From: Nocardioides soli
GTDB lineage: Bacteria; Actinomycetota; Actinomycetes; Propionibacteriales; Nocardioidaceae
Direction: 5' to 3'
DNA: 64,000 nt
Assembly: GCF_014191495.1 (NCBI RefSeq)
Contig: NZ_JACHWR010000005.1
Coordinates: 209,574 to 273,573, forward strand
Position numbers and translations under genes: made by a program. Below are positions 9,075 to 18,900 of the stretch, piece after piece. Position 1 is the first letter of the stretch. Each line of letters opens with the position of its first letter. The notes below the pieces were generated by a model, which saw only the letters and a program-made list of their open reading frames with translations, was not told the origin of the DNA and did not search any database.

Positions 9075-9158
9075 TTCATCAAGGGATGAGGGCGACGTCG
9101 CGGTTCCCCGGCTGAGCTCACCTGGGGAGGCGTCGGTCCACCGTCATCCCTTGATGAA
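9075..9158. repeat. 84-bp inverted-repeat element, copy 1
   Basis: The terminal arms TTCATCAAGGGATGA (9075-9089) and TCATCCCTTGATGAA (9144-9158) are perfect 15-bp inverted repeats around a 54-bp core containing TGAGCTCA. A second, inverted copy of exactly the same length is at 34101-34184. No coding potential is seen. Confidence 0.85.
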
Positions 9159-9177
9159 GCGCCCCGTCTGCGGAGAC

Positions 9178-9226
9178 GGTGGTTTCGAGGCTCAGGCGCC
9201 AGGGCGCCTTCGCACCTCAACCACCG
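9178..9226. repeat. GGTGGTTTCGAG-family palindromic repeat
   Basis: GGTGGTTTCGAGG at 9178-9190 pairs loosely with CCTCAACCACCG at 9215-9226, with an inner GGCGCCAGGGCGCC hairpin. It belongs to the same family as 6910-7050 and 44786-44833 and lies between convergent genes. Confidence 0.8.
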
Positions 9227-9235
9227 TGGCGGGGC

Positions 9236-10702
9236 TCAGCGCTTGCCGGCCTGGAGGGCGGTCCAGGTCTGGGTGCCGGCGACGCCGGAGACCTCGACCT
9301 TGACCTTGCGCTGCCAGGCGCGCAGCGCCCGGTCGGTGGTCGGGTCGAAGACGCCGGTGGCGCGCACGGCGCGGAACTCGGCCTGGCCCCGGCCGGCGGC
9401 GACGAGGGCGCGCTGCAGACGGCGGACCGCCGGGCCGGTCGAGCCGAACTTCACGACCGGGGTGTCCCCGGCGCTGAGCAGGGTGACCCAGCTGCGCTTC
9501 GTCCAGGCCGGGCGGACCTTCTGGCCGTGCTGGGCCTGCCAGGCGTTGACGGCGGCGACGGTCGCCTTGCCGTAGCGGCCGTGGATCGTGCCGGCGTACA
9601 CGCCGCGCTGCTGGAGCAGGCACTGCAGCGCCTTGACCTGCCGGCGCGCCGGGACGTACGTCGCGGTGGCCGGCTTCAGCGCCGCGTAGGCGCGGGAGAC
9701 GAGCCGCACGCCGCCGCAGTTGACCTCCCGCTCGGCGACCGAGCCGGTGCCGAGGTCGAGGTAGTTGCGGTCGATGTTGATGGTGACGCCGCCCCACTTC
9801 TCGTTGTGGCCGCCCTGGTACTGCTTCACCCGGGCCTTCGCCCAGCCGTCGGGGCGGATGTAGCTCGTGGAGGTGTTGGCGGCGCCGTCCCAGCGGGCGA
9901 TCCAGATCTGGTCGGGCAGCGCGTACGCCGCGGGCCGGTTGACCCGCGCGTTGTCGAGCATCTTGATCCCCGAGCCGGCGCTGGAGTAGACGCCCGAGAC
10001 GTAGCCGAGGGCACGGATCTGGGTGCTCCAGCCGCTGAGGAACGACAGCGCCGACTCGCGGCACGGCGTGTTCGCCATGTTGAAGCCCTCGAGGTCGTAC
10101 CACAGCGTGCTGCCCGCCACGATGCCCAGCCCGCCGGCGACGCCGACCGACTGGGTGGCCTGGGCGACACCCTGGTTGTAGGCGTTGACGAACGTGCCGG
10201 TCGCCGGGTCGCGCGTCGGGTCGATCGTCGGGTCGTTGCCCCACCGCGGGAACCGCGGCTGGCAGGAGGCCTGCGGACCGAGCGTGATCGGCAGCAGCTT
10301 CCAGCCGTTGGCGAGCTGGGTGCTGATCCACTGCGGCGTCAGGTTGGGCTGCTCGCGGCAGAACCGCGACGCCCCGTCGATGTAGATGCCGACCGCCAGG
10401 AACGGCGAGCTCTGCAGCCAGGTGTCCATCGTCGCCTGGTTGGGCGCGTGGCACTGGTCGAAGCCGTAGCCGGTGAAGTTGCCCGGCGTCACGACGTTCT
10501 GGCGCTGCGCCTTCCGGGCCTGCCGCGCCGGGGCGCTCGAGCCGGGGGCGGAGGCCGCCGAGACGACCGGGCCGGACGCCGCGGTCGATCCGGCGCCGGA
10601 GCCCGCGACGACGGCGAGCGTGCTGGCGGCCAGCACGCCCGCCAGCGCGGCGGCACGGAGGCGAGAGGTACGGCGGGCGACGGTGCGGGCCGGGCGAGGC
10701 AT
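9236..10702 (-). CDS. secreted DUF1906 glycoside-hydrolase-like protein with peptidoglycan-binding domains
   Basis: This 488-aa exported protein has a twin-arginine-like N-terminus (ARRTSRLRAAALAGVLAASTL) with a signal peptide of about 45 residues. Residues about 65-320 match the DUF1906/Rv2525c-like TIM-barrel glycoside-hydrolase-like domain: GYGFDQCHAPNQATMDTWL at its start, then YIDGASRFC, LWYDLEGFN and IWIARWDG strands, the second holding acidic residues that could be catalytic. Two C-terminal peptidoglycan-binding modules follow (VKALQCLLQQRGVYAG..., then VRRLQRALVAAGRG...). It likely acts on the cell wall. A GGAG about 8 nt before the ATG is the likely ribosome site. Confidence 0.85.
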   Translation of the reverse strand: MPRPARTVARRTSRLRAAALAGVLAASTLAVVAGSGAGSTAASGPVVSAASAPGSSAPARQARKAQRQNVVTPGNFTGYGFDQCHAPNQATMDTWLQSSPFLAVGIYIDGASRFCREQPNLTPQWISTQLANGWKLLPITLGPQASCQPRFPRWGNDPTIDPTRDPATGTFVNAYNQGVAQATQSVGVAGGLGIVAGSTLWYDLEGFNMANTPCRESALSFLSGWSTQIRALGYVSGVYSSAGSGIKMLDNARVNRPAAYALPDQIWIARWDGAANTSTSYIRPDGWAKARVKQYQGGHNEKWGGVTINIDRNYLDLGTGSVAEREVNCGGVRLVSRAYAALKPATATYVPARRQVKALQCLLQQRGVYAGTIHGRYGKATVAAVNAWQAQHGQKVRPAWTKRSWVTLLSAGDTPVVKFGSTGPAVRRLQRALVAAGRGQAEFRAVRATGVFDPTTDRALRAWQRKVKVEVSGVAGTQTWTALQAGKR

Positions 10703-10828
10703 GAGGTTGCTCCAGAGAAAGCCAGGGGAAGGACGGCGGTGCCTCGCGGCGAGGCCACGTCACCATAACCTCACGAATCACACGAGTAACAGGCCTCCTG
10801 GGTAACTACAACGCTGTAATTGTCGCGC

Positions 10829-12313
10829 TCAGGCAGCGTCGGCAACCGCCACCTCGACCTCCGGCTCCGGGGCGGGCTCCGGGGCGGGCTCCGGGGCGGG
10901 GGCAGCGGCCGGGGCGGGGCCCCGTCGGGTGCGCACCACGACCAGGGACACCAGCAGGGCGAGCGCCGCGAAGGACGCCGAGGTGAGGAAGGCCGCCTGG
11001 AGGCCGGGCACGAACCGCCCGGGCACCGCGCCCGCGGCGTACACCGACACGATCGCCGCGACACCGACGGCACCGCCGAGCTGCTGCGTGGTCTGCAGCA
11101 GGCCCGAGGCGGCGCCCGCGTGCTCGGGCTCGACGCCGCCGAGGACGAGCACGGTGACCGGCATGAACACCAGTCCGGCGCTGACGCCGTTGAGCAGCAT
11201 CGGCACCAGCACGGCGCCGGTGTAGGTGTCGCCGGTGCCGACCGAGCTCAGCAGCGCGAAGCTGACGGTCAGTCCGGCGGTGCCGGCCACCATCAGGGTG
11301 CGCGGGCCGAACCGAGCCAGCAGTGCGGGGGTGACCCGCGAGACCGCGAAGATGCCCAGGGTCAGCGGCAGGAAGGCGAAGCCCGAGGCCAGGGGGCCGA
11401 GTCCGAGCACGGTCTGCAGGTACTGGACGACCAGGAAGAACATGGAGAACTGGCCGCCGACCACCAGCGCCATCACCGCCAGTGCGCCGAGCCGGCTCCG
11501 GCTGCGCAGCAGGTGCGGCCGGATCATCGGGTGCGCCACGCGGCGCTCGGTGCCGGCGAGCACGGCGAGCAGGGCCAGGCCGAGCGCGAAGCCGCCGATC
11601 GTGCGGGCCGAGAGCCAGCCGTGCTCCGGCGTGCCGATCAGGGCCCAGACCAGGGACACCGCGCCGAAGGTCGCCGTCACCGCGCCGACGACGTCGAAGC
11701 GGCCGGGGCGCCGCTGGGTCTCGTCGACGAAGCGCGGCGCGATCAGCAGGACGGCGATGCCGATCGGCACGTTGATGAACAGCGTCCATCGCCACGAGCC
11801 GACGTCGGTCAGCACGCCGCCGAGCAGCAGGCCGAGGGAGGCGCCACCGGAGGAGACGGCGCCGAACAGCGCGAAGGCGCGGTGCCGCGCGGCCTCGTCG
11901 GGGGCGCTGGTGGTGAGCAGGGCGAGCACGCTCGGTGCGGCCAGCGCGGCGCCCACGCCCTGGAAGGCGCGGGCGGCGACCAGTTGGCCCGGGGTCTGGG
12001 CGAGACCGCCCAGCGCGGAGGCCAGGGTGAAGACGGCCAGGCCGACCTCGAAGACCTTGAGCCGGCCGAGGACGTCGCCGAGCCGGCCGCCGAGGAGCAG
12101 CAGCCCGCCGAAGGTGAGGGTGTAGGCGTTGAGGACCCACGAGAGGGACGCCGGGTCGAAGCCCAGGTCGGCGTCGATGCGGGGCAGGGCGACGTTCACG
12201 ACCGTCGCGTCGAGCACGATCATCAGCTGGGCGACCAGGACGATCGCGATCCCGGTGGCGGCCCGGCCGGCGTTCGGCGGGAGCTCGGTGGGCAGGGTGG
12301 GGCGAGAGGACAT
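10829..12313 (-). CDS. MFS drug exporter (EmrB/QacA, DHA2 family)
   Basis: This 494-aa permease has about 14 hydrophobic segments and the DHA2 signatures LDATVVNVALPRIDADLGF (motif D1, residues about 34-52), LGGRLGDVLGRLKVF (motif A) and GVGAALAAPSVLALL (motif C-like). It is predicted to export hydrophobic drugs by proton antiport. The C-terminus carries an unusual run of Pro-Glu/Ala-Pro repeats (PEPAPEPAPEPEVEV). It starts at ATG 12313 after AGGA. It is divergent from a TetR regulator, and the 120-bp gap holds two matching inverted repeats, so TetR repression is likely. Confidence 0.92.
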   Translation of the reverse strand: MSSRPTLPTELPPNAGRAATGIAIVLVAQLMIVLDATVVNVALPRIDADLGFDPASLSWVLNAYTLTFGGLLLLGGRLGDVLGRLKVFEVGLAVFTLASALGGLAQTPGQLVAARAFQGVGAALAAPSVLALLTTSAPDEAARHRAFALFGAVSSGGASLGLLLGGVLTDVGSWRWTLFINVPIGIAVLLIAPRFVDETQRRPGRFDVVGAVTATFGAVSLVWALIGTPEHGWLSARTIGGFALGLALLAVLAGTERRVAHPMIRPHLLRSRSRLGALAVMALVVGGQFSMFFLVVQYLQTVLGLGPLASGFAFLPLTLGIFAVSRVTPALLARFGPRTLMVAGTAGLTVSFALLSSVGTGDTYTGAVLVPMLLNGVSAGLVFMPVTVLVLGGVEPEHAGAASGLLQTTQQLGGAVGVAAIVSVYAAGAVPGRFVPGLQAAFLTSASFAALALLVSLVVVRTRRGPAPAAAPAPEPAPEPAPEPEVEVAVADAA

Positions 12314-12359
12314 GGGTGGTGGTCCTGTTCTGGCCGGATGGGCCGAGGTACAGTAGATC

Positions 12360-12374
12360 CGGAGGGTGGCTCCG
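12360..12374. promoter_or_regulatory. inverted-repeat operator, site 1
   Basis: CGGAG and CTCCG flank a 5-nt spacer. The site lies just upstream of a possible MFS -10 (TACTGT on the minus strand, about 12349-12354). It has the same arms and spacer length as site 2. Confidence 0.75.
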
Positions 12375-12390
12375 CTTCCCGAACGACGAT

Positions 12391-12407
12391 ACGGAGATAG
12401 TCTCCGT
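12391..12407. promoter_or_regulatory. inverted-repeat operator, site 2
   Basis: ACGGAGATAGTCTCCGT has perfect 7-bp arms around TAG. Its CGGAG-N5-CTCCG core matches site 1, with 32 bp centre to centre, about three helical turns. It lies 27 bp before the TetR start. Confidence 0.8.
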
Positions 12408-12433
12408 TTAGCAAGGGTCTGGGTGAGATTTCC

Positions 12434-12982
12434 GTGCGTGCCGACGCGAAGCGCAACTACGACCGCATCGTCGAGGTGGCGCGCGAGGTCTTCCGCGAGC
12501 AGGGGTACGACGCCTCCCTCGACGAGGTCGCGAAGCGCGCGGGCGTCGGCCCGGGCACGCTCTACCGGCACTTCCCCCAGCGGGAGAACCTGCTCGACGC
12601 GATTATGCAGTCGTGGGTCGACCGGGTGACCGAGGCCGCCGACAAGGCGCTCGCCCACGAGGGCCCGGACCGCGAGCTGCTGCTCGACTGGTTCCAGGAG
12701 TACGTCGCGCTGATCAGCCAGCACAAGGGCGGCCCCGCCAAGATCACCTCGGCGATGGGCGATCCCGACTCCCCGATCATCACCAAGTGCCAGGTGCTCG
12801 CCGAGGCGAACCAGCGGGTGATCGACCGGCTGCGCCAGGGCGGCGCCCTGCGCGAGGACATCGAGACGCTCCAGGTCTGCCGGCTGGTCGGCGGGATCGC
12901 GACGGTCGCCGACCAGGGCGACCTGGACGCCCCCGCCGTACGCCCGATGCTGGAGGTCGTCGCGGACGGCCTGCTGAGGTAG
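12434..12982 (+). CDS. TetR-family transcriptional regulator
   Basis: This 182-aa repressor has an N-terminal TetR helix-turn-helix at residues about 5-55 (REVFREQGYDASLDEVAKR, then GVGPGTLYRHFPQRENLLDAI). The C-terminal ligand and dimerisation region is of the type with a GGPAKITSAMGDPDSP loop. It starts at GTG 12434 and is divergent from the MFS exporter. The two CGGAG-N5-CTCCG sites between them are the likely operators for both genes. The inducer is unknown. Confidence 0.92.
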   Translation: MRADAKRNYDRIVEVAREVFREQGYDASLDEVAKRAGVGPGTLYRHFPQRENLLDAIMQSWVDRVTEAADKALAHEGPDRELLLDWFQEYVALISQHKGGPAKITSAMGDPDSPIITKCQVLAEANQRVIDRLRQGGALREDIETLQVCRLVGGIATVADQGDLDAPAVRPMLEVVADGLLR

Positions 12983-12998
12983 CCCGCCCCGGAGAGCC

Positions 12999-15900
12999 CT
13001 ACGACACCTCGCCGATCGGGGCGGGGGCCGCGCCGTCGTGCGCGAACCCCACGGCGCTGACCGAGGCCCGCGCCCCGGCCGGTGCGGTCAGCCGCAGTCG
13101 CAGCTGCAGGTAGCGACCGGGACGGTCCAGCTCGCTCGCCCGTACGCGGCGCCATGCCGACCAGGTGTGGTCGGGCCGCGGCCGGTCGCCGGTCCGCACG
13201 CTCAGCACCAGCCGGGCGGCACCCGAACGCTGGACGACCGCCGAGGTCCAGTGGACCTTGGCGCGGGCGTCCTGTACCGCCGACGAGAACGTGCCCGACC
13301 CGCCGGCCGGGAGCACCAGCCGTCCGAACCCGGCGTCGCCGATCCGCAGGTCGCCGGCGACCCGCCCGGTCCGGAAGTCGAGGGCCGTCTGCAGGGCGAC
13401 CCCCGGGCCGCGGGTGCGCAGCGCCACCGGGCGGCTCGACGCGCTCCGGCCGCGGGCATCGGTGCTCCCGACGGTGAGCCAGTAGGTGCTCCTCGGCCGG
13501 AGCCCGGTCAGCACGACCTCGTGGCGCCGCACCAGCCGGTCGTCGACTCGGGACCGCACGCGCAGCGTCGAGGGCTGGGTGAAGCGCACGACGGAGGCGG
13601 CGGGTGTGCGGGTCGACCAGGTCACCCGCGCCGTGCCGTCCGGCAGCGACAGCGCGCGCACGCGCGACGGCGTCGGCGCGCGCCGGTCGAGCGCCGCCGT
13701 CCGGAAGGTCGCCGGGGGCAGCCCCGCCCGCGGCCAGACCCGGGTCCGCCCGTCCGGGGCCCGCGACACCACGCGGTAGTGGTAGGTGCGCCCGGCCACG
13801 AGGCCCGGGATCGTCAGCCGGTGGCGAGTGGTCCGATCGGCGGTCGACGCGACCCGGTCCAGCGACCCGGCGCTGGTGCCGTACCGCACCGTCGACGTCG
13901 CCGGGGTGCCGGTGCGCCAGGCGACGGTGGTGCCGTCGGCGGTGGTCGACGCGACCCGGGCCGCCGCGGGGCTCGCGGAGCCGCCGGCGGCGTACGAGGC
14001 CGACCACGATCCGGCCGACGCCGCGAACGTGGCGTACTCCTGGCCCTTCACGGTCATCGGCGTGACGGGGACGGCGGCGCCGTCGCGCGTCAGGCCGCTG
14101 AGCGTCGTCCCGCCGGGTCCCGAGGTCGGCAGCATCGCCGTCAGTCGGGAGGCTCCGCTGCCGACCCGGATGGAGAACGACAGCGTCGAGCCCGACCATG
14201 CCAGGTCGGCGAACGACGACCCGTTGCGCCCGTCGGTCCAGGTGAGCAGCTGCCGGGCGGAGATCACCGGCACGCCGCGGGCCTGCGCCGACGCGAGTAG
14301 CTGCGAGCTCTCGAACGTCGTCGCCGCGTCGGTGTGCATGTTGGCCGTGAACGCGCCGTAGTAGCCCGGTGCGCCCAGGGCCCGGTCGAGCAGCGTGTTC
14401 GGGGTGAACGGGAAGCTCTGCTCCGACTCGTCGGTCATGAAGGTCTGCGTCTGGTAGACGTCGACCATCGATCCGTCGGTGTCGGTGAACCGCATCGGGA
14501 TACCCGAGCCGTTCATGAAGCCGGGCCGGTCCTGCACCCAGCTGCCCGGCCAGAAGTAGTAGTTCGTGTCGAGGCGGATGCCGTTGGCGAGCTCGGCCTT
14601 CGGCTGCGAGCTCCAGTCGCTGAAGACGATGCAGTGGGTGCGGGTCGTCGCCGGTGCGAGGACCCCGCCGTACTTCGACCGCCAGGCACTCAGCTGCGAG
14701 CTGTAGCCGCTCTGCAGGTTGGCGAGGGAGGTGAAGTCGTTGCAGTCGGTCGTGTGGTGCAACCCGACCTCGAAGCCCTGGCCCTGGTACGTCGTCGCCT
14801 GGGCGTTGCTCAGCGGCGTCGACGTGTAGACGTACGACGTGAACCGTGGGCACGTCCACGCGGCCACCGAGCAGCCGGCCGGGCTGGCGGCGAGGTAGGC
14901 GTCGAAGCGACCGGCGGTGCCGCCGGTGCCGTGGTCGTCGCCGGTGGCGACCACGACCGCCTTGTGCCGGTCGGGGAAGTACCAGAAGCGGGGCAGCGGC
15001 ATCCGGTCGCGGCGCATCACCGTGAGCAGGTTGGCCAGCAGCCGCTGCTGCTCGTCGGCCTGGGGGATCTGCACCTTGTCGAGGTTCACCCAGTCGGACG
15101 TGCCGCTGCCGCCGAAGTAGAGGTCGTCCGAGCGGATCGGCGCCTGGCCGTCGCGCTCCTGCCCGGCCCAGGCCGGGTTGCCCTGGTGGGTCTGGACGAC
15201 GGACCGCGCGAGGTCGTAGGCGAAGGTGGCGACCTGGCCGCCGTTGGGGCCGACGCTCCGCCAGGCCACGGCGGGCAGGCCCGTCGACGCCGTCGCCGAC
15301 GAGTAGAGCGCGGCGACCGCGGTCGCCCCGGCGAGGGCGTAGCGGTTGGCCGGACCGTGGAACTGCATGGTCTCGCTGGTGATGCCGGCGCCGGGTGCGG
15401 TCGCCGGGTCGACGGCCAGGTAGCCGTCGGCGACGGTCCCGGACTGGGCCGTCAGGCCGGCGAGCCCGAGGAAGCGGCTGTCCGGGCGCATCAGCACGAG
15501 GTCGCCGCCGGCCGTCACCCAGTCGGTCACCGCCGCCACCTGGGCGTCGGTCACGGGCACCTCGCCGACGATGAGCGCGCCGTACGACGCGAGGCCGCTC
15601 GCCGTGAGCGCGGCCGGGCCGACCGTGGCGAACTCGTTGAGCCCCTCGGCCCGCATGATCTCGGCGAGGTAGGTCGAGACGGGGTTGCCGGCGCTGGTCA
15701 CGACGGCGATCGGGCCGCCCGGGCCCTGGTCGGGTGCGGGCGGCGCGGGCGCGGCGGTCTGGAAGGACCAGGTCGTCTGCGGGGCGACGTTGCCGGCCGC
15801 GTCGCCGGCCCCGCTGACCTGCACCGAGTAGGTCGTCGACGACGCCAGTGCCAGCGCGGGCTGGAAGACCAGGCGCATGCCGCCCGAGTCCAGCGTCGTG

Positions 15901-18900
15901 GTGCCGCTGACGAGGGTGCCGGCCGGGTTGCGGACCTCGACGGTGCCGGTGCCGGCCTGCAGTGGCTCGCCGTACGTCGCGGACACCACCGCGTTGGTCG
16001 GGGCGCCGGTCGACCCGGGTGCGGGCGACCGGTCGATCAGGTTCGGAGCGGTCGTGTCCGCCGCGGTCTCCTGGAAGACCACGTCGACCCAGTAGTTCTC
16101 GTTGTTATAGGTGTTGTTGGGGAAGACCCCGGCCGTTCCGGTGTAGCGGTAGAGCCCGTTGCCGCCGTCGGTGCCGTTGGCCAGGGCCGTCAGCGGGCCC
16201 CGGGTCGTGGCCGAGCTGAAGTAGCCGGAGGAGACGGCGTACCTCGACGGGGTGAAGTACGACGCGACGTACGTCGTGCCCGCCTGCACGGCCACGGGGC
16301 TGGCGAAGGTGGCCTGCTGCCAGCCGCTGGCGGTCTCGCCGGCGAATGTCACGGTGGCCAGCTTCGTGCCGGTGCCGGTCCACAGCGTGCCGACGTGCGT
16401 GCCGCTGGTCTGGGTCGGCTTGTAGTAGCGGATGCCGGTGATGTAGCCGGCCTGGCTGGTGCGGAACCGGACCCCGAGCTCGACCGACGCCGTGTCGGGG
16501 TCCGTCGCCGCCGGCGTCGCCGTCGCGGGCCAGATCGTGCAGGGGCAGGCGCTCGAGGTGGCGGCGGTGGTGAAGCTCCAGCTGGTGGGGTCCATGGTGT
16601 TGCCGGCGGTGTCGGTGGCGCCGGTGAGGGTGGCGGTGTAGGTCGTCGACGGCTGCAGGCCCGCGCTCGGGGTGAGGGTCGCGGTCTGGGTGCCGGCGTT
16701 GTAGGCGGTGGTGGCGGTGATCTGGGTGCCGGCGGGGTTGCGCAGCACGAAGTTGATGGAGCCGCTGGTGACGGGCTCGCTGAAGGTCGCGGTGGGGCCG
16801 ACGGAGGTGGGGACGCCGGTGGCGCCGTTGGCGGGGGTGCGGCCGGTCACGGTGGGCTTGGTGGTGTCGGCGGCGGCCGTGGTGAAGCTCCAGGAGGTGG
16901 GGTCCATGGTGTTGCCGGCCGCGTCGGTGGCGCCGGTGAGGGTGGCGGTGTACGTGGTCGACGGCTGGAGGGCGGCGTTGGGGGTGAGGGTCGCGGTCTG
17001 GGTGCCGGCGTTGTAGGCGGTGGTGGCGGTGATCTGGGTGCCGGCGGCGTTGCGCAGCGTGAAGCCGATCGAGCCGCTGGTCACCGGCTCGCTGAAGGTC
17101 GCGGTGGGGGCCACGCCCACGGCGACGCCGGTGGCGCCGTTGGCGGGGGTGCGGCCGGTCACGGTGGGCTTGGTGGTGTCGGGGCCGTTGTCGAAGACGA
17201 CGTCGACCCAGTAGTTCTCGCTGTTGTAGGTGCCCGTCGGGAACGACCCCGCGGTGCTGCCGTAGCGGTAGACGCCGTTGCCGCCGGAGGCCCCGTCGCG
17301 CAGCGCGGTCAACGGGCCCCGCGTGAAGGCCGAGGTGAAGTACGCCGAGCTCACGGCGTAGCGGGACGGCGCGAAGTACGACGCGACGTACGTCGTGTTC
17401 GCCGTTACCGCCACCGGGCTCGGGAAGCTCGCCTGCTGCCAACCGCTCGCGCTCTCGTTGGTGAAGGTCGCGGTCGCCAGCTTCGTGCCGGTGCCGGTCC
17501 ACAGCGTGCCGACGTGCGTGCCGGTCGCCTGGGTCGGCTTGTAGTAGCGGATGCCCGTGATGAAGCCGTTCTGCGCGGGCTGGAACTTCACCCCGAGCTC
17601 CACGGAGCTGGTGTCCGGGTCGGTCTTCTGAGGCACGGCCGAGGACGGCCAGATCGTGCAGGGGCAGCCGCCCGAGCCGCCGCCGGAACCGGCACCGGCC
17701 GTGACCGTGATGCCGGGCTGCGGCGTCTCGATGTTGCCGGAGTCGTCCGTCGCCCGGCTGCGGATCCGCAGGGTCGCGTCGTTGTTCGGCGTGAACGTGT
17801 AGGTCCACGTCTCGCGGCCGGTGGCGCGGTGCCACGTCGTGCCGCCGTCGGTGGTCACCTCGACGCCGCCGACCCGGCCGCCCCCGGTGTCGGCGGCGGT
17901 GCCGCTGACCGTGACCGGGCTGCCCACGGGCACGGTCGCGTTGTCGGCGGGTGCGGTGATCGCGGAGGTCGGCGCGTTCGTGTCGGTGGACGCCGTGGCT
18001 GCGGTCAGGCCGCCCTGGAGCGTGGTCGGCTGCACGCCCATGTCGGCGAGCAGGTTGACCGTCGCCTGGCGGGCCGCCGTGTCGGCCGCGGCCGAGCCGC
18101 GGTCGTGGTTCGCGTCGAGCGCCCACGACCACTGGATCGTGCCCGCGCCGAACACCAGCGCCCCGCTCGGCGCGCGGTACATGGTCATCGCGTGGGTCGC
18201 GGTGCCGTCGGCGTAGTTGGTGCCCCAGTCCTGCAGGACCTGGGCGTTGCCCGTCGTCTGGGACAGCCGGAAGAGTCCCGCCGGCCGGGCGCCGTTGTCG
18301 GCGTCCTCGTCCCACTCGTAGCCGATGACGTTGCTGCCGACCGTCGTGGTCTGGTTGGTGCCGAGCGTGGCGACGCGGGTGTTGCGCCAGAACCGCATCT
18401 TCCCGTCGGCCGACCCGACGACCATGTTGATCGCGCAGCAGTTGGAGGTGAAGATCGTGCCGCTCAGGGCGTTCTCGGGGCGGCCGCCGTCGGCCGGCGG
18501 GCTGAACCGCGGATCGCGCCAGGTGCCGGTCCAGGTCGGCGGGTCCTGCGGGTCGAGCCGCGCGTCGGCGTGGGTCTCCTTGTAGGTGACCAGCGTCCGG
18601 TACGGCGTGCCGGCGCCGTCGATGCTGTTCTCCCAGCGCGTCTTCCAGAAGATCTCGTTGCCACTGAAGAAGGCCAGGTTCACGCCCGCGGCGCGCGCCG
18701 CCTCGACGTTCGCCCGCTGCTGGCCCGACCAGTACTCGTCGTGCCCGACGGACAGGAACGCCTCGTGCTCGAGCAGCTCCGCGCCGCGGCGGTCGGTGTC
18801 GGCCCCGGAGGAGTAGCTGACGTCGTATCCGTTGGACTCCAGCCAGCGCACCATCGGGTACTCCGCGTTGAAGACGAAGTCCTCCGGGGCGTTGTCGCGG

